Below are positions 1 through 6,510 of a stretch of DNA of 9,875 nucleotides, piece after piece. Numbering within the stretch: position 1 is the stretch's first letter; each line of letters starts with the position of its first letter. The translations under genes and the position numbers were made by a program. The notes beneath the pieces are model-generated. The model was not told where the DNA came from and searched no databases. It saw nothing but the letters and a program-made list of their open reading frames with translations. The stretch is from an uncultured Clostridia bacterium (GTDB lineage: Bacteria > Bacillota > Clostridia > Oscillospirales > Oscillospiraceae), in NCBI GenBank assembly GCA_947383645.1, contig CANDEH010000091.1:1-9875 (forward strand), in the 5' to 3' direction.

Positions 1-64
1 GGCCCACAACGGCATGTACCTCCGTATGGCCCTCCTGGGCCTTGTCACCGGCCGGCTCCAGTAA
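1..64 (+). CDS. C-terminal end of an unidentified protein (5' truncated)
   Basis: Reading from base 2, the frame gives 20 codons ending in TAA at 62-64; the tail reads ...NGMYLRMALLGLVTGRLQ. Eighteen of the 20 third positions are G or C, which matches the verified genes in this window and supports real coding. The gene begins outside the window. The tail is hydrophobic but too short to assign to a family, so no function is given. It converges on the LysR gene, with a strong stem-loop about 45 nt after its stop. A competing open frame on the opposite strand has a less gene-like third-position composition. Confidence 0.55.
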   Translation, partial: AHNGMYLRMALLGLVTGRLQ

Positions 65-109
65 AAAACTGCTACCTTCTTTAGACAGCATCTGCTGCCA
101 AAACTCCTC

Positions 110-154
110 AAAACCAGAACTCCTGACATTGTTAATGTCAGGAGTTCTGGTTTT
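110..154. terminator. Perfect 21-bp inverted repeat, bidirectional terminator-like hairpin
   Basis: Arms 110-130 and 134-154 are exact reverse complements with a 3-nt GTT loop. The arms begin AAAACCAGAACTCC and end GGAGTTCTGGTTTT, so each strand has an A-tract before and a T-tract after the stem. It sits between the end of the rightward gene and the end of the leftward LysR gene, where a shared terminator is expected. The stem is unusually long and perfect for a simple terminator, so it could also be a dispersed repeat. Confidence 0.75.
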
Positions 155-279
155 AGGAGAACTTATGCCGCCCTGCGAGCGAGCGGCAGAGAGTTCGGCG
201 TTTTGACGGTTTAAAGGGGTCCTCTTTCGTGAATTCGCCATATGAATTTTTGATCGCAACACTTGCGCTTTATCAATAG
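155..279. other. Intergenic stretch between convergent genes; no confident feature
   Basis: A possible 13-codon ORF, ATG at 165 to TGA at 204-206 (MPPCERAAESSAF), follows an AGGAG at 155-159 with 5-nt spacing. A 6-bp hairpin lies in the same place: TGCCGC 166-171 pairs with GCGGCA 183-188. There is nothing to show that the ORF is a gene; the stretch may be the 3' part of a dispersed repeat that begins with the 110-154 stem. Bases 210-279 are AT-richer and show nothing recognisable. Confidence 0.2.
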
Positions 280-1224
280 TTACAGCGGCAGGATTCCGTT
301 CATCACCGTATAGTAGGAGGAGAGAATCTGCAAAAAATCCAGCCCCACATTGGTCTGCGGGACGTCCCGCCGCTTGATCCAGCCAATTTCGCCGGTGATG
401 GAGCAGTCTTTTATGCGGATGGACCGGATCTTGTCGTAATAGTCCGTATTTTGATATGCGATCTCGTCGGTGGCCGTGGCGGAAAAGCAGGGGGTCTTGT
501 CCAGCATTTCAAAGAGGGTGGACCGCTCGCTGACCACAATGCGCCGGGGATGGTTCCCCAAGCCCAGCGCGCTGGCCACGGAGCCGTAGGGCCCCAGCTC
601 CGACTCGTTGTATATAATGATTGGATAGTCTTTCAGGCGCTCCACCTCCACCTCCCGGAGGGGGCTGTCAAACAGGGGGCTGCCCCGGCCCACAATCGCC
701 GTTACCGGGTTGGAGCACAGGCGGAAGTACTGGATGCCCCGGGTCTCCAGCTGCTTGATGAGGATCCGGTGGTAGTGGCTGAACATGCCGATCAGGCCCA
801 TGTCGCACTGGCGGTTCTCCACCATACTGATAATCTGGCTGCGCACCCCCTCGCGGATGGCCAGGCGGAGCCGCTGCGTCCCGTAGTCCCGGAGGAGCTG
901 CGCGGCGGCATGGTTGACATAGCGGTAGTGCATGTTGCCGATAGCAAGGGAGATCTGCCCCCTGCGCAGCGCGCTGGCGTTGAGCGTCCGGAGCTGGCGG
1001 AGCTGCTGGGCGATGCCTTTGGCATACTCCACAAAGCTCTCCCCCAGGGGGGTGAGCTCAACGCCCTTGTTGTTCCGTGCAAACAGCTGACACCCCAGCT
1101 CCTCCTCCAGCTTGCGAATGGAGAGGGAGAGGTTTGGCTGGGAGATAAACAAATTCTCCGCCGCCAGCCGGATGGATCCGGTCTCCGCCACCACAATCAC
1201 CTGTTCGATCTGCTCCAGCTTCAT
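280..1224 (-). CDS. LysR-type transcriptional regulator
   Basis: A cytoplasmic DNA-binding regulator of 314 residues, normal for the family (about 300). The N-terminal winged helix-turn-helix covers about residues 3-60, with the family signature TGSIRLAAENLFISQPNLS (15-33) followed by IRKLEEELGCQLFAR. The rest is the periplasmic-binding-protein-like effector domain (about 90-300), starting near GQISLAIGN. The start chosen is the ATG at 1224, with GAGAGGG-type ribosome binding sequence about 7 nt upstream; a GTG directly in front (1227) would add one residue. No biosynthetic or transport gene lies divergent to it, as is usual for LysR proteins, so its target cannot be inferred. It is downstream of the tetR gene on the same strand, 164+ nt away, with no clear terminator between, so read-through is possible. 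Effector unknown. Confidence 0.93.
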   Translation of the reverse strand: MKLEQIEQVIVVAETGSIRLAAENLFISQPNLSLSIRKLEEELGCQLFARNNKGVELTPLGESFVEYAKGIAQQLRQLRTLNASALRRGQISLAIGNMHYRYVNHAAAQLLRDYGTQRLRLAIREGVRSQIISMVENRQCDMGLIGMFSHYHRILIKQLETRGIQYFRLCSNPVTAIVGRGSPLFDSPLREVEVERLKDYPIIIYNESELGPYGSVASALGLGNHPRRIVVSERSTLFEMLDKTPCFSATATDEIAYQNTDYYDKIRSIRIKDCSITGEIGWIKRRDVPQTNVGLDFLQILSSYYTVMNGILPL

Positions 1225-1297
1225 CACTTTCCCTCTCTTTCCTTCCGACTAATTTTGCCGCCGGCCAGATGCCCCCTTGTCAACCGATGGTACCTGT

Positions 1298-1306
1298 ACT
1301 ATAGCA
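1298..1306 (-). promoter_or_regulatory. Possible extended -10 promoter for the LysR gene
   Basis: On the - strand the sequence reads TGCTATAGT, an extended -10 (TGn plus TATAGT), about 75 nt upstream of the LysR start. No good -35 lies 17 bp upstream. The -10 overlaps a short dyad ATAG-N4-CTAT, which could be an autoregulatory site. A TTGACA on the same strand (1283-1278) is downstream of this -10 and has no suitable -10 of its own. Tentative. Confidence 0.35.
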
Positions 1307-1391
1307 CACTATCCGGGAAAAATACCCCATACCACAGAATTTCCGGCGCCGGCAATTCCACGCGGCCAAGCTCCCCGGCGGAGAGCAGAAG

Positions 1392-2066
1392 CTAAAACGC
1401 CTCGATAATCCGGTCAAAAAGGGCAAGGAACGCCGCATTCTGGGCCTCGGCGTCCTGCTGCGGATCCACTGTCATCCCGTGGAGGAAGCTCTCCTGCGTC
1501 CGCAGGAGCAGCTCCGCCACCGTGTCCGCATTCTCCGGGTGAATATAGCCCTCCTCCGCCAGACGGCGGGCGGCAGAGCGGCCTCCGTCCGGCTGGCAGT
1601 CCCACGCCGGGAGGCCGGGGGAGAGCTCCGCAGAACCGGTAAGCGCCCCGGGAAACAGCCGGCAGTAGGCATCCATCACCGCTTCGATCCGCCCGCTGTG
1701 CCTGCCGAAGTACATATTCAGATAAATTTCCGGGGCGCGGAGGGCGTGCCTGTTGAAGATCTCGCAGAACCGCCGGTACTGCTCCAGAGCGCTCATGTCC
1801 GGCGCAATCTCCCGGGCCGCCTCCTCCAGACAGGCCCTGCGGTACTGGAGTGAGGCGTAGAGCACCAGCTCCTCCAGATCCGCAAAGTAGCTGTAGAGGG
1901 CGGCGCTGCTGTAGCCGGTGGAGCCGGCAATTCTGCGGATAGTGACGGCGGACGGCCCCTCTGTCCGGATCAGCTGCTCCGCAGCCTGGACAAACAGCGC
2001 CATGGTCCGCTGGCGCTTGCACTCCCGCCGGGCCGGCTTCCTCTCCTCTCTGGTCTGTCCCTTCAT
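1392..2066 (-). CDS. TetR-family transcriptional regulator
   Basis: A one-component DNA-binding regulator of 224 residues. The N-terminal TetR helix-turn-helix spans about residues 20-65: a basic leader (REERKPARRECKRQR), then AAEQLIRTEGPSAVTIRRIA and GSTGYSSAALYSYFADLEEL, the recognition-helix pattern of the family (TIRxIAxxxGxSxxxLYxYF). The remainder is the ligand-binding and dimerisation domain, which is not conserved enough to name a ligand. The start is set at ATG 2066 because GGGGAGG lies 4-5 nt upstream; an in-frame ATG 14 codons earlier has no comparable site and would add a poor leader. It has its own consensus promoter (2138-2166) and is divergent from the phosphoglycerate mutase operon, a plausible target by position only. 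Confidence 0.92.
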   Translation of the reverse strand: MKGQTREERKPARRECKRQRTMALFVQAAEQLIRTEGPSAVTIRRIAGSTGYSSAALYSYFADLEELVLYASLQYRRACLEEAAREIAPDMSALEQYRRFCEIFNRHALRAPEIYLNMYFGRHSGRIEAVMDAYCRLFPGALTGSAELSPGLPAWDCQPDGGRSAARRLAEEGYIHPENADTVAELLLRTQESFLHGMTVDPQQDAEAQNAAFLALFDRIIEAF

Positions 2067-2137
2067 GGTTCCTCCCCTGTGGCCTGTCTCAGGAGGCGCC
2101 GAATACATCTCCGCGCCTGTCGATTCAATCTGTCATA

Positions 2138-2166
2138 ATTATAAAATAACCGCGGCCGGCTGTCAA
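2138..2166 (-). promoter_or_regulatory. Consensus sigma-A promoter for tetR
   Basis: On the - strand, TTGACA (2166-2161) and TATAAT (2143-2138) are both exact consensus and exactly 17 bp apart. Transcription would start near 2131, giving a leader of about 65 nt before the TetR ATG. The pentamer GACAG occurs three times on this strand (2164-2160, 2134-2130, 2121-2117), once inside the -35; these might be regulator contacts but are too short to be persuasive. Confidence 0.85.
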
Positions 2167-2322
2167 TCCTCCCGCGACTCTGCCGGGCCGCAGGGGGCCT
2201 GCATGCGCTGAAAAGGCCGGCGCTGGGGCCAAAGCGGCCGAGAGACTGTGCCAATCGCCTCAGCAGACAGCCTTACGGCAAATCCGCACACCTTGGGATT
2301 GGTACAGCTTCTGATTTCCCCA
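2167..2322. other. Central part of the tetR/apgM divergent intergenic region; no gene seen
   Basis: The gap between the two divergent starts is 328 nt (2067-2394). Both promoters lie near its ends, so these 156 nt are upstream of both transcripts. It is GC-rich with several GGCC/CGGCC blocks, including a weak 5-bp stem around 2216-2245. I see no open frame with ribosome binding site and gene-like codon use, no tRNA and no riboswitch core. Confidence 0.5.
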
Positions 2323-2351
2323 TTGAAAAATCCCGGGTATTCGATTATACT
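2323..2351 (+). promoter_or_regulatory. Sigma-A promoter for the apgM-DUF1015 operon
   Basis: TTGAAA (2323-2328) and TATACT (2346-2351) are separated by exactly 17 bp, one mismatch each from consensus. The predicted start near 2358 leaves a short leader of about 37 nt with the ribosome binding sequence AAAAGGA at 2377-2383, 11 nt before the ATG. Confidence 0.8.
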
Positions 2352-2356
2352 ATACC
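2336..2356. promoter_or_regulatory. Candidate operator dyad over the apgM -10
   Basis: GGTAT (2336-2340) and ATACC (2352-2356) form an interrupted dyad with an 11-nt centre, which contains the TATACT -10. The inner bases fit T-N11-A, the loose consensus of LysR-type binding sites; a TetR-type site usually has a shorter or more continuous palindrome. A regulator bound here would block RNA polymerase. Five-base arms in an AT-rich promoter can arise by chance. Confidence 0.3.
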
Positions 2357-2394
2357 GTATCATGAGCCACTTTTAAAAAAGGAAGCGAAGCGTT

Positions 2395-3639
2395 ATGAAA
2401 TATCTGCTTATCATCGGCGACGGCATGGCCGACAACCCCGTGCCGGAATTGGGCAGCCGGACCCCCCTCCAGGCGGCCCATATTCCCACTATCCACCGCC
2501 TGGCGGCGGAGGGGGTCATGGGCCATGTCGTCAACTGCCCCAAGCCCCTGCCCGCCGGCAGCGAGACCGCCATCCTCTCCATCTTCGGCTGCGACCCCCT
2601 GACATATTTCACCGGCCGCTCGCCGATGGAGGCTGCCGCCTCCGGCATCGCCCTGGTGGAGGGGGACGCCGCCTTTCGCTGCAATCTGGTGGCCCTGGAG
2701 GACGCTGATATGCCCCTGGAGGAGAAGAAGATCCTCTCCCACAGCGCCGGATCCATCGAGGGGGAGGACGCCCTGGAGGCCATCGGGGTGCTGCTCAACC
2801 ACCCGGAGTTCTCCCGGGAGCTGAAAGAGGCCCGGATGGAGATTCACACCTTCCCCGCCTTCCGTCAGCTGGCCATTCAGCACCAGTCCGATATCAGCGG
2901 CATCCGCTTCATCCCGCCCCACGACCACCTGGGACAGACCTGCGGCCAGTTCTTCCCCTCGGGGAACGAGCGGGCAGAGGTATTCAGCCACCTGATGCGC
3001 CGGGCCCACGAGATTTTGGATTATGCCCCCATCAATGCGCGCCGCCGCGCCGCCGGGAAGCTCCCCGCCAACGGCATCTGGTTCTGGGCGGAGGGGACCG
3101 CCCCCTCCCTGCCGGACTTCCGGGCCCAGTACGGCTGCACCGGCGCGGTAATCAGCGCCGTGCCTCTGGTCCACGGCATCGGCGTGCTCCGGGGGCTGGA
3201 GATGGTGGAGGTGGAGGGCGCCACCGGGGAGATCGACACCAACTTCGAGGGAAAATTAGAGGCCACCTGGCAGAAGCTCCAGGAGTACGACTTCGTCTGC
3301 CTCCACCTGGAGGCCCCCGACGAGTGCACCCACAACGGGGATCTGAAGGGGAAGATCCAGGCCATCGAGTGGCTGGACAGCAAGCTGGTGAAGCCCCTTC
3401 TGGACCGCCTGGAGGCGCGGGGGGAGGACTTCCGCGTCCTGCTCCTCTCCGACCACAAGACGCTCACCTCCACCCGGGGCCACGACGGCGACCCGGTGCC
3501 CTTCCTCCTCTACGACAGCGCCCACCCCTGCCGCAGTGACCGCCTCTACGACGAGGAGCACGGCATGGCCGGCGTGGACGGGGGGGCCGGCTGCGAACTC
3601 CTGGGCTATCTCTTCGGGCAGAAGGCTCTGCGGGAGTAA
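2395..3639 (+). CDS. apgM: Cofactor-independent phosphoglycerate mutase, archaeal type (ApgM), or proposed homoserine kinase of the same superfamily
   Basis: A cytoplasmic alkaline-phosphatase-superfamily enzyme of 414 residues, a normal length. The ApgM role is interconversion of 3- and 2-phosphoglycerate through a phosphoserine intermediate with divalent metal. The start reads LLIIGDGMADNPVPELG, giving metal ligands D9 and D13. PAGSETAILSIFGCDP (53-68) holds the predicted nucleophile S56, followed by TGRSPMEAAASGI. The C-terminal metal sites are HLEAPDECTHNGD, LLLSDHKT and RGHDGDPVPF. Members of this subfamily have also been annotated as a proposed homoserine kinase in bacteria lacking ThrB, on indirect evidence; the sequence alone does not choose between them. 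It has its own promoter and is translationally close to the DUF1015 gene (3 nt). The family assignment is firm; the substrate is open. Confidence 0.9.
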   Translation: MKYLLIIGDGMADNPVPELGSRTPLQAAHIPTIHRLAAEGVMGHVVNCPKPLPAGSETAILSIFGCDPLTYFTGRSPMEAAASGIALVEGDAAFRCNLVALEDADMPLEEKKILSHSAGSIEGEDALEAIGVLLNHPEFSRELKEARMEIHTFPAFRQLAIQHQSDISGIRFIPPHDHLGQTCGQFFPSGNERAEVFSHLMRRAHEILDYAPINARRRAAGKLPANGIWFWAEGTAPSLPDFRAQYGCTGAVISAVPLVHGIGVLRGLEMVEVEGATGEIDTNFEGKLEATWQKLQEYDFVCLHLEAPDECTHNGDLKGKIQAIEWLDSKLVKPLLDRLEARGEDFRVLLLSDHKTLTSTRGHDGDPVPFLLYDSAHPCRSDRLYDEEHGMAGVDGGAGCELLGYLFGQKALRE

Positions 3640-3642
3640 GGG

Positions 3643-4917
3643 ATGGAGAGACACACATGGGAACATCTGGGCCTCCAGGGGGCGGACATCCTGCTCCCCG
3701 CAGGCTGCGATCTGAATCGATGGGCGGTGGTGGCCTGCGACCAGTTCACCTCCCAGCCGGAGTACTGGCGGCGGGCGGAGGAGATCGTGGGGGAGGCCCC
3801 CAGCGCCCTGCGATTGATGCTGCCGGAGGGGATGCTGGGGGAGGCGGACGTGGAGGGGCGGATCAGTGACATCAACGCCGCCATGGACGACTACCTCTGC
3901 CGGGACCTCTTCACCCTCCACCCCGACGCCATGTTCTATATCGAGCGCACCCAGTCCGACGGGCTGATCCGCCGTGGGGTGATCGCGGCGGTGGATCTGG
4001 AGTGCTACGACTTCACCCCCGGATCCGGCGCGCTGATCCGGGCCACGGAGGAGACGGTGATGGAGCGCATCCCGCCCAGAGTCCGCGTCCGGGAGAACGC
4101 CCCTCTGGAGCTGCCCCACGCGATGCTGCTCATCGACGACCCCGACCGCCGCTGCATCGAACCGCTGACGGCGGAGTATATGGAGCCCCTGTACGACTTC
4201 CGTCTGATGCTGGGCGGAGGCCGCCTCCGGGGCTGGAAAATGCGCACGGAGCAGCAGGAGCGGTTTGCCGCCAACCTCTGCGGCCTGATGGCCCCCGGCG
4301 TCACGGGGGAGAAGTACGGCCTCCCCGACGCGCCCCCCCTGCTCTTCGCCGTGGGGGACGGCAACCACAGTCTGGCGGCGGCCAAGACCTGTTACGAGCA
4401 ACAGAAGCGGGAGACGGCGGACTGGCAAAGTCTGCCCTCCCGGTACGCCCTGGCGGAGATTGTGAACCTCCACGACCGCTCTCTGCGCTTCGAGGCCATC
4501 CACCGGGTGGTCTTCGACGTGGACCCGGCCCACCTGCTCTACAGCCTCCACCGCTTCTATCCCGACTGCCACGAGGGGGAGGGAACGGGGCACCTTATCA
4601 CCTACGCCTGGGCAAAGAAGACCGACGTAATCACCGTCCCCCACCCGGCCATGCAGCTGAGCGTAGGGACCCTCCAGGCCTTCCTGGACGACTACACCGC
4701 CCGGTACGGCGGCCGTGTGGACTATATCCACGGCGCGGCCGCCACGAAGGAGCTGGGCCGCCAGCCGGGAAACATCGGCTTCTGCCTGGACGCCTTAGGC
4801 AAGGACCAGCTCTTCAAAACCGTCATGGCCGACGGCGTCCTCCCCCGCAAAACCTTCTCCATGGGAAAGGCGGAGGATAAGAGGTACTATCTGGAGGCCA
4901 GACAAATTAGGAGTTAG
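3643..4917 (+). CDS. DUF1015 family protein
   Basis: A soluble protein of 424 residues, the usual length of DUF1015 (COG4198), whose biochemical function is not established. Family marks seen: N-terminal ILLPAGCDLNRWAVVACDQFTSQPEYW (written here in part, about 16-42), the central motif GDGNHSLAAAK beginning at G238, and a C-terminal PRKTFSMG...DKRYYLEAR. The ATG follows the apgM stop by 3 nt, with GGAG inside the last apgM codons as its ribosome binding sequence, so the two are co-transcribed and probably coupled. From memory, DUF1015 genes often sit beside serA/serC in Firmicutes and Bacteroidetes; a phosphoglycerate-handling neighbour here would fit a link to 3-phosphoglycerate/serine metabolism, but that is inference. 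The last residues (QIRS) and the stop lie in the left arm of the repeat at 4905-5044, so the natural C-terminus may have been altered. Confidence 0.9.
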   Translation: MERHTWEHLGLQGADILLPAGCDLNRWAVVACDQFTSQPEYWRRAEEIVGEAPSALRLMLPEGMLGEADVEGRISDINAAMDDYLCRDLFTLHPDAMFYIERTQSDGLIRRGVIAAVDLECYDFTPGSGALIRATEETVMERIPPRVRVRENAPLELPHAMLLIDDPDRRCIEPLTAEYMEPLYDFRLMLGGGRLRGWKMRTEQQERFAANLCGLMAPGVTGEKYGLPDAPPLLFAVGDGNHSLAAAKTCYEQQKRETADWQSLPSRYALAEIVNLHDRSLRFEAIHRVVFDVDPAHLLYSLHRFYPDCHEGEGTGHLITYAWAKKTDVITVPHPAMQLSVGTLQAFLDDYTARYGGRVDYIHGAAATKELGRQPGNIGFCLDALGKDQLFKTVMADGVLPRKTFSMGKAEDKRYYLEARQIRS

Positions 4918-5044
4918 GAATAAAGGTGTCCGGCTTCGCCGGATAATTTTTGAATGGTTTTTGTTGGAAGATCTGAAATCCACAGGTCATAGGGAGTGGA
5001 GGAACCTCCTTAAATTCCTCATTCCTCATTCCTAATTCCTAATT
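4905..5044. repeat. 140-bp MITE-like or dispersed repeat with heptamer-built inverted ends
   Basis: The 17-nt end 4905-4921 (AATTAGGAGTTAGGAAT) matches the reverse complement of 5028-5044 at 16 of 17 positions. The right end is part of a tandem array of four heptamers, ATTCCTC ATTCCTC ATTCCTA ATTCCTA, from 5014 to 5041. The interior is AT-richer than the surrounding genes and carries two hairpins: 4929-4943 and GGAGG-AA-CCTCC (4998-5009). It fills almost all of the DUF1015-queH gap and encodes no protein. No clean target-site duplication is visible, so mobility is inferred only from shape. Confidence 0.6.
4929..4951 (+). terminator. Intrinsic terminator after the apgM-DUF1015 operon
   Basis: TCCGGC (4929-4934), loop TTC, GCCGGA (4938-4943), then TAATTTTT: a 6-bp GC-rich stem with a short loop and a T-tract, 12 nt after the DUF1015 stop. 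It lies inside the 4905-5044 repeat, so if that element was inserted it brought the terminator with it. Confidence 0.7.
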
Positions 5045-5061
5045 GAAAAAGTGGGGTTTTT

Positions 5062-5631
5062 ATGAAGCTGCTGCTGCACATCTGCTGCGCGCCCTGTAGC
5101 GTGTACTGTATCGACGCCCTTCGATCTGAGGGGGTGGAGCCCACCGGGTTCTGGTACAACCCCAATATCCACCCCTATCAGGAGTATCGGGCCAGGCGGG
5201 ATGCGCTGGCGGACTATGCCGCCTCCATCGCGCTGCCGCTCTGCGGGGAGGACGAGTACGGGCTCCGGCCCTTTGTGCGGGCGGTGGCGGAGGACATCGA
5301 CCACCGGTGCGCCTACTGCTACCAGGTGCGCATGGACCGGACGGCGCAGTACGCCGCAGAGCACGGGTTTACCCACTTCGCTACCACGCTGCTGGTGAGC
5401 CCCTACCAGAACCATGAGGGGATCCGCGCCGCCGGGGAGCGCTCGGCGGAGAAGTGGGGCGTGGAGTACCTCTATCGGGACTTCAGCCCCGGGTTTCGCG
5501 CCGGGCAGGCTAAGGCCCGGGAGCTGGGGCTCTACATGCAGAAGTACTGCGGCTGCGTGTTCTCCGAGGAGGACCGGTACGCCAAGCAGATCCGGCGGGA
5601 TCGGGAGAACTATCGACAGCGGTATATGTGA
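5062..5631 (+). CDS. queH: Epoxyqueuosine reductase QueH
   Basis: Catalyses the last step of queuosine synthesis, reduction of epoxyqueuosine to queuosine in the wobble position of GUN-anticodon tRNAs; QueH is the cobalamin-independent counterpart of QueG (formerly DUF208). The protein has 189 residues, close to the usual length. It opens LLHICCAPCS with C8, C9 and C12; further cysteines are C83 and C86 in DHRCAYCYQVRMDRT, and C163 and C165 in YCGCVFSEEDRY. These match the conserved cysteines expected to hold an Fe-S cluster and metal centre. FATTLLVSPYQN is another family motif. The ribosome binding sequence is weak (GTGGGG, 5051-5056). No clear promoter is seen upstream; the 4905-5044 element occupies that space. 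Followed by ispE after 15 nt, so likely co-transcribed. Confidence 0.95.
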   Translation: MKLLLHICCAPCSVYCIDALRSEGVEPTGFWYNPNIHPYQEYRARRDALADYAASIALPLCGEDEYGLRPFVRAVAEDIDHRCAYCYQVRMDRTAQYAAEHGFTHFATTLLVSPYQNHEGIRAAGERSAEKWGVEYLYRDFSPGFRAGQAKARELGLYMQKYCGCVFSEEDRYAKQIRRDRENYRQRYM

Positions 5632-5646
5632 GAGAGGGGGAGCGGG

Positions 5647-6510
5647 ATGGCGGAGGCGCTGGCCTATGGGAAGATCAATCTGACCCTGGATATTCTGCGG
5701 CGGCGGGAGGACGGGTATCACGATATGCGCATGGTGATGCAGAGCGTCGGCCTCTGCGACCGCCTCTCCATCCGGACAGGGGCGGGGGATGGGGTGCAGA
5801 TTGACAGCAACCTCAGCTATCTGCCCGCGGACAGGAGGAACATCGCCGCCAAGGCCGCCGCCGTCTTCTTTGCGGAGACGGGGATTGCGCCGGTGGGGCT
5901 GGACGTGGCGCTGGAGAAACACATTCCCGTCTGCGCCGGCATGGCCGGGGGGAGCAGCGACGGCGCGGCCATGCTGCGCTTCCTGCGGGACACGCTGGCC
6001 CCGGAGCTGTCCCGGGAGGATCTGGAGCGGATCGGGGCCCTGGTGGGCAGCGATGTACCCTTCTGCCTCCGGGGGGGCACCGCCCTGGCCGAGGGCCGGG
6101 GGGAGATTCTCACCGACCTGCCTCCCCTGCCGGAGTGCGCCATCGTGCTGTGCAAGCCGGACTTCCCCATCTCCACGCCGGAGCTCTTTGCCTCCGTTCA
6201 GGTCCGCCGCCTGCGGTGCCGGCCGGACACGGCGGGGATGCAGGCGGCCCTGGCGGCAGGGGACCTGCCGGGGGTGGCCCGGCGGCTGTACAACGTGTTC
6301 GAGGACGTGCTGCCCCGGAAATACCGGCGGGTGTTCGAGCTCAAGCACGCGCTGCTGGAGCTGGACGCCCTGGGGGCCTGCATGACCGGCAGCGGCCCCA
6401 CCGTATTCGGGCTGTACGGAGATCGGCGGCGGGCCGCCGAGGCCGTCGAGGCGCTGCGGGCACAGGGGGAGCTGGCCTTTCTGACGGAGCCTGTCCCGTG
6501 TCAGCGTTAA
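5647..6510 (+). CDS. ispE: 4-diphosphocytidyl-2-C-methyl-D-erythritol kinase
   Basis: ATP-dependent kinase of the DXP/MEP isoprenoid pathway, phosphorylating CDP-methylerythritol; a cytoplasmic GHMP-family enzyme. It has 287 residues, the usual length. Motifs in order: AYGKINLTLDI with catalytic K9; REDGYHDM; the ATP-binding glycine-rich loop PVCAGMAGGSSDGAAM (94-109); GSDVPFCLRGGTALAEGRGE with catalytic D136; and the GHMP C-terminal motif MTGSGPTVFGLY. All key residues are present. GGGGAGCGGG just before the ATG serves as ribosome binding site. It is 15 nt after queH with no terminator between. The TAA stop is within the TTAA flank of the MITE at 6507-6674; the last residues (PVPCQR) look intact, so the insertion did not disrupt the protein. 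Confidence 0.96.
   Translation: MAEALAYGKINLTLDILRRREDGYHDMRMVMQSVGLCDRLSIRTGAGDGVQIDSNLSYLPADRRNIAAKAAAVFFAETGIAPVGLDVALEKHIPVCAGMAGGSSDGAAMLRFLRDTLAPELSREDLERIGALVGSDVPFCLRGGTALAEGRGEILTDLPPLPECAIVLCKPDFPISTPELFASVQVRRLRCRPDTAGMQAALAAGDLPGVARRLYNVFEDVLPRKYRRVFELKHALLELDALGACMTGSGPTVFGLYGDRRRAAEAVEALRAQGELAFLTEPVPCQR

Noticed and set aside
1..108. A - strand open frame at the left edge starting ATG at 91 (MLSKEGSSFLLEP...) with GAGGAG upstream
   Set aside because: Its third-position G/C content is lower than that of verified genes here, and it overlaps the + strand tail, which has 18 of 20 G/C third positions and a clean stop. It cannot be fully excluded because it runs off the window.
1278..1283. 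TTGACA on the - strand upstream of the LysR gene
   Set aside because: No -10 at 16-19 bp; the nearest candidate (CAAAAT) is 20 bp away, so the extended -10 at 1298-1306 is preferred.
2216..2245. GGCCG/CGGCC stem followed by TTTT on the - strand in the divergent region
   Set aside because: Only 5 bp with a long loop in a GC-rich stretch, and no gene upstream on that strand within the window whose transcript it would end.
3256..4731. A 491-codon open frame on the - strand across apgM and DUF1015
   Set aside because: It overlaps two well-supported genes, has low-complexity composition and no family motif. The same reasoning removes the - strand frames at 2350-3174 and 5032-6567 and the + strand frame at 451-1395.
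5014..5041. The four ATTCCT(C/A) heptamers as a CRISPR or phase-variation repeat
   Set aside because: Units are 7 nt with no spacers, outside any coding frame and not overlapping promoter hexamers; they are better read as the end of the 4905-5044 element.
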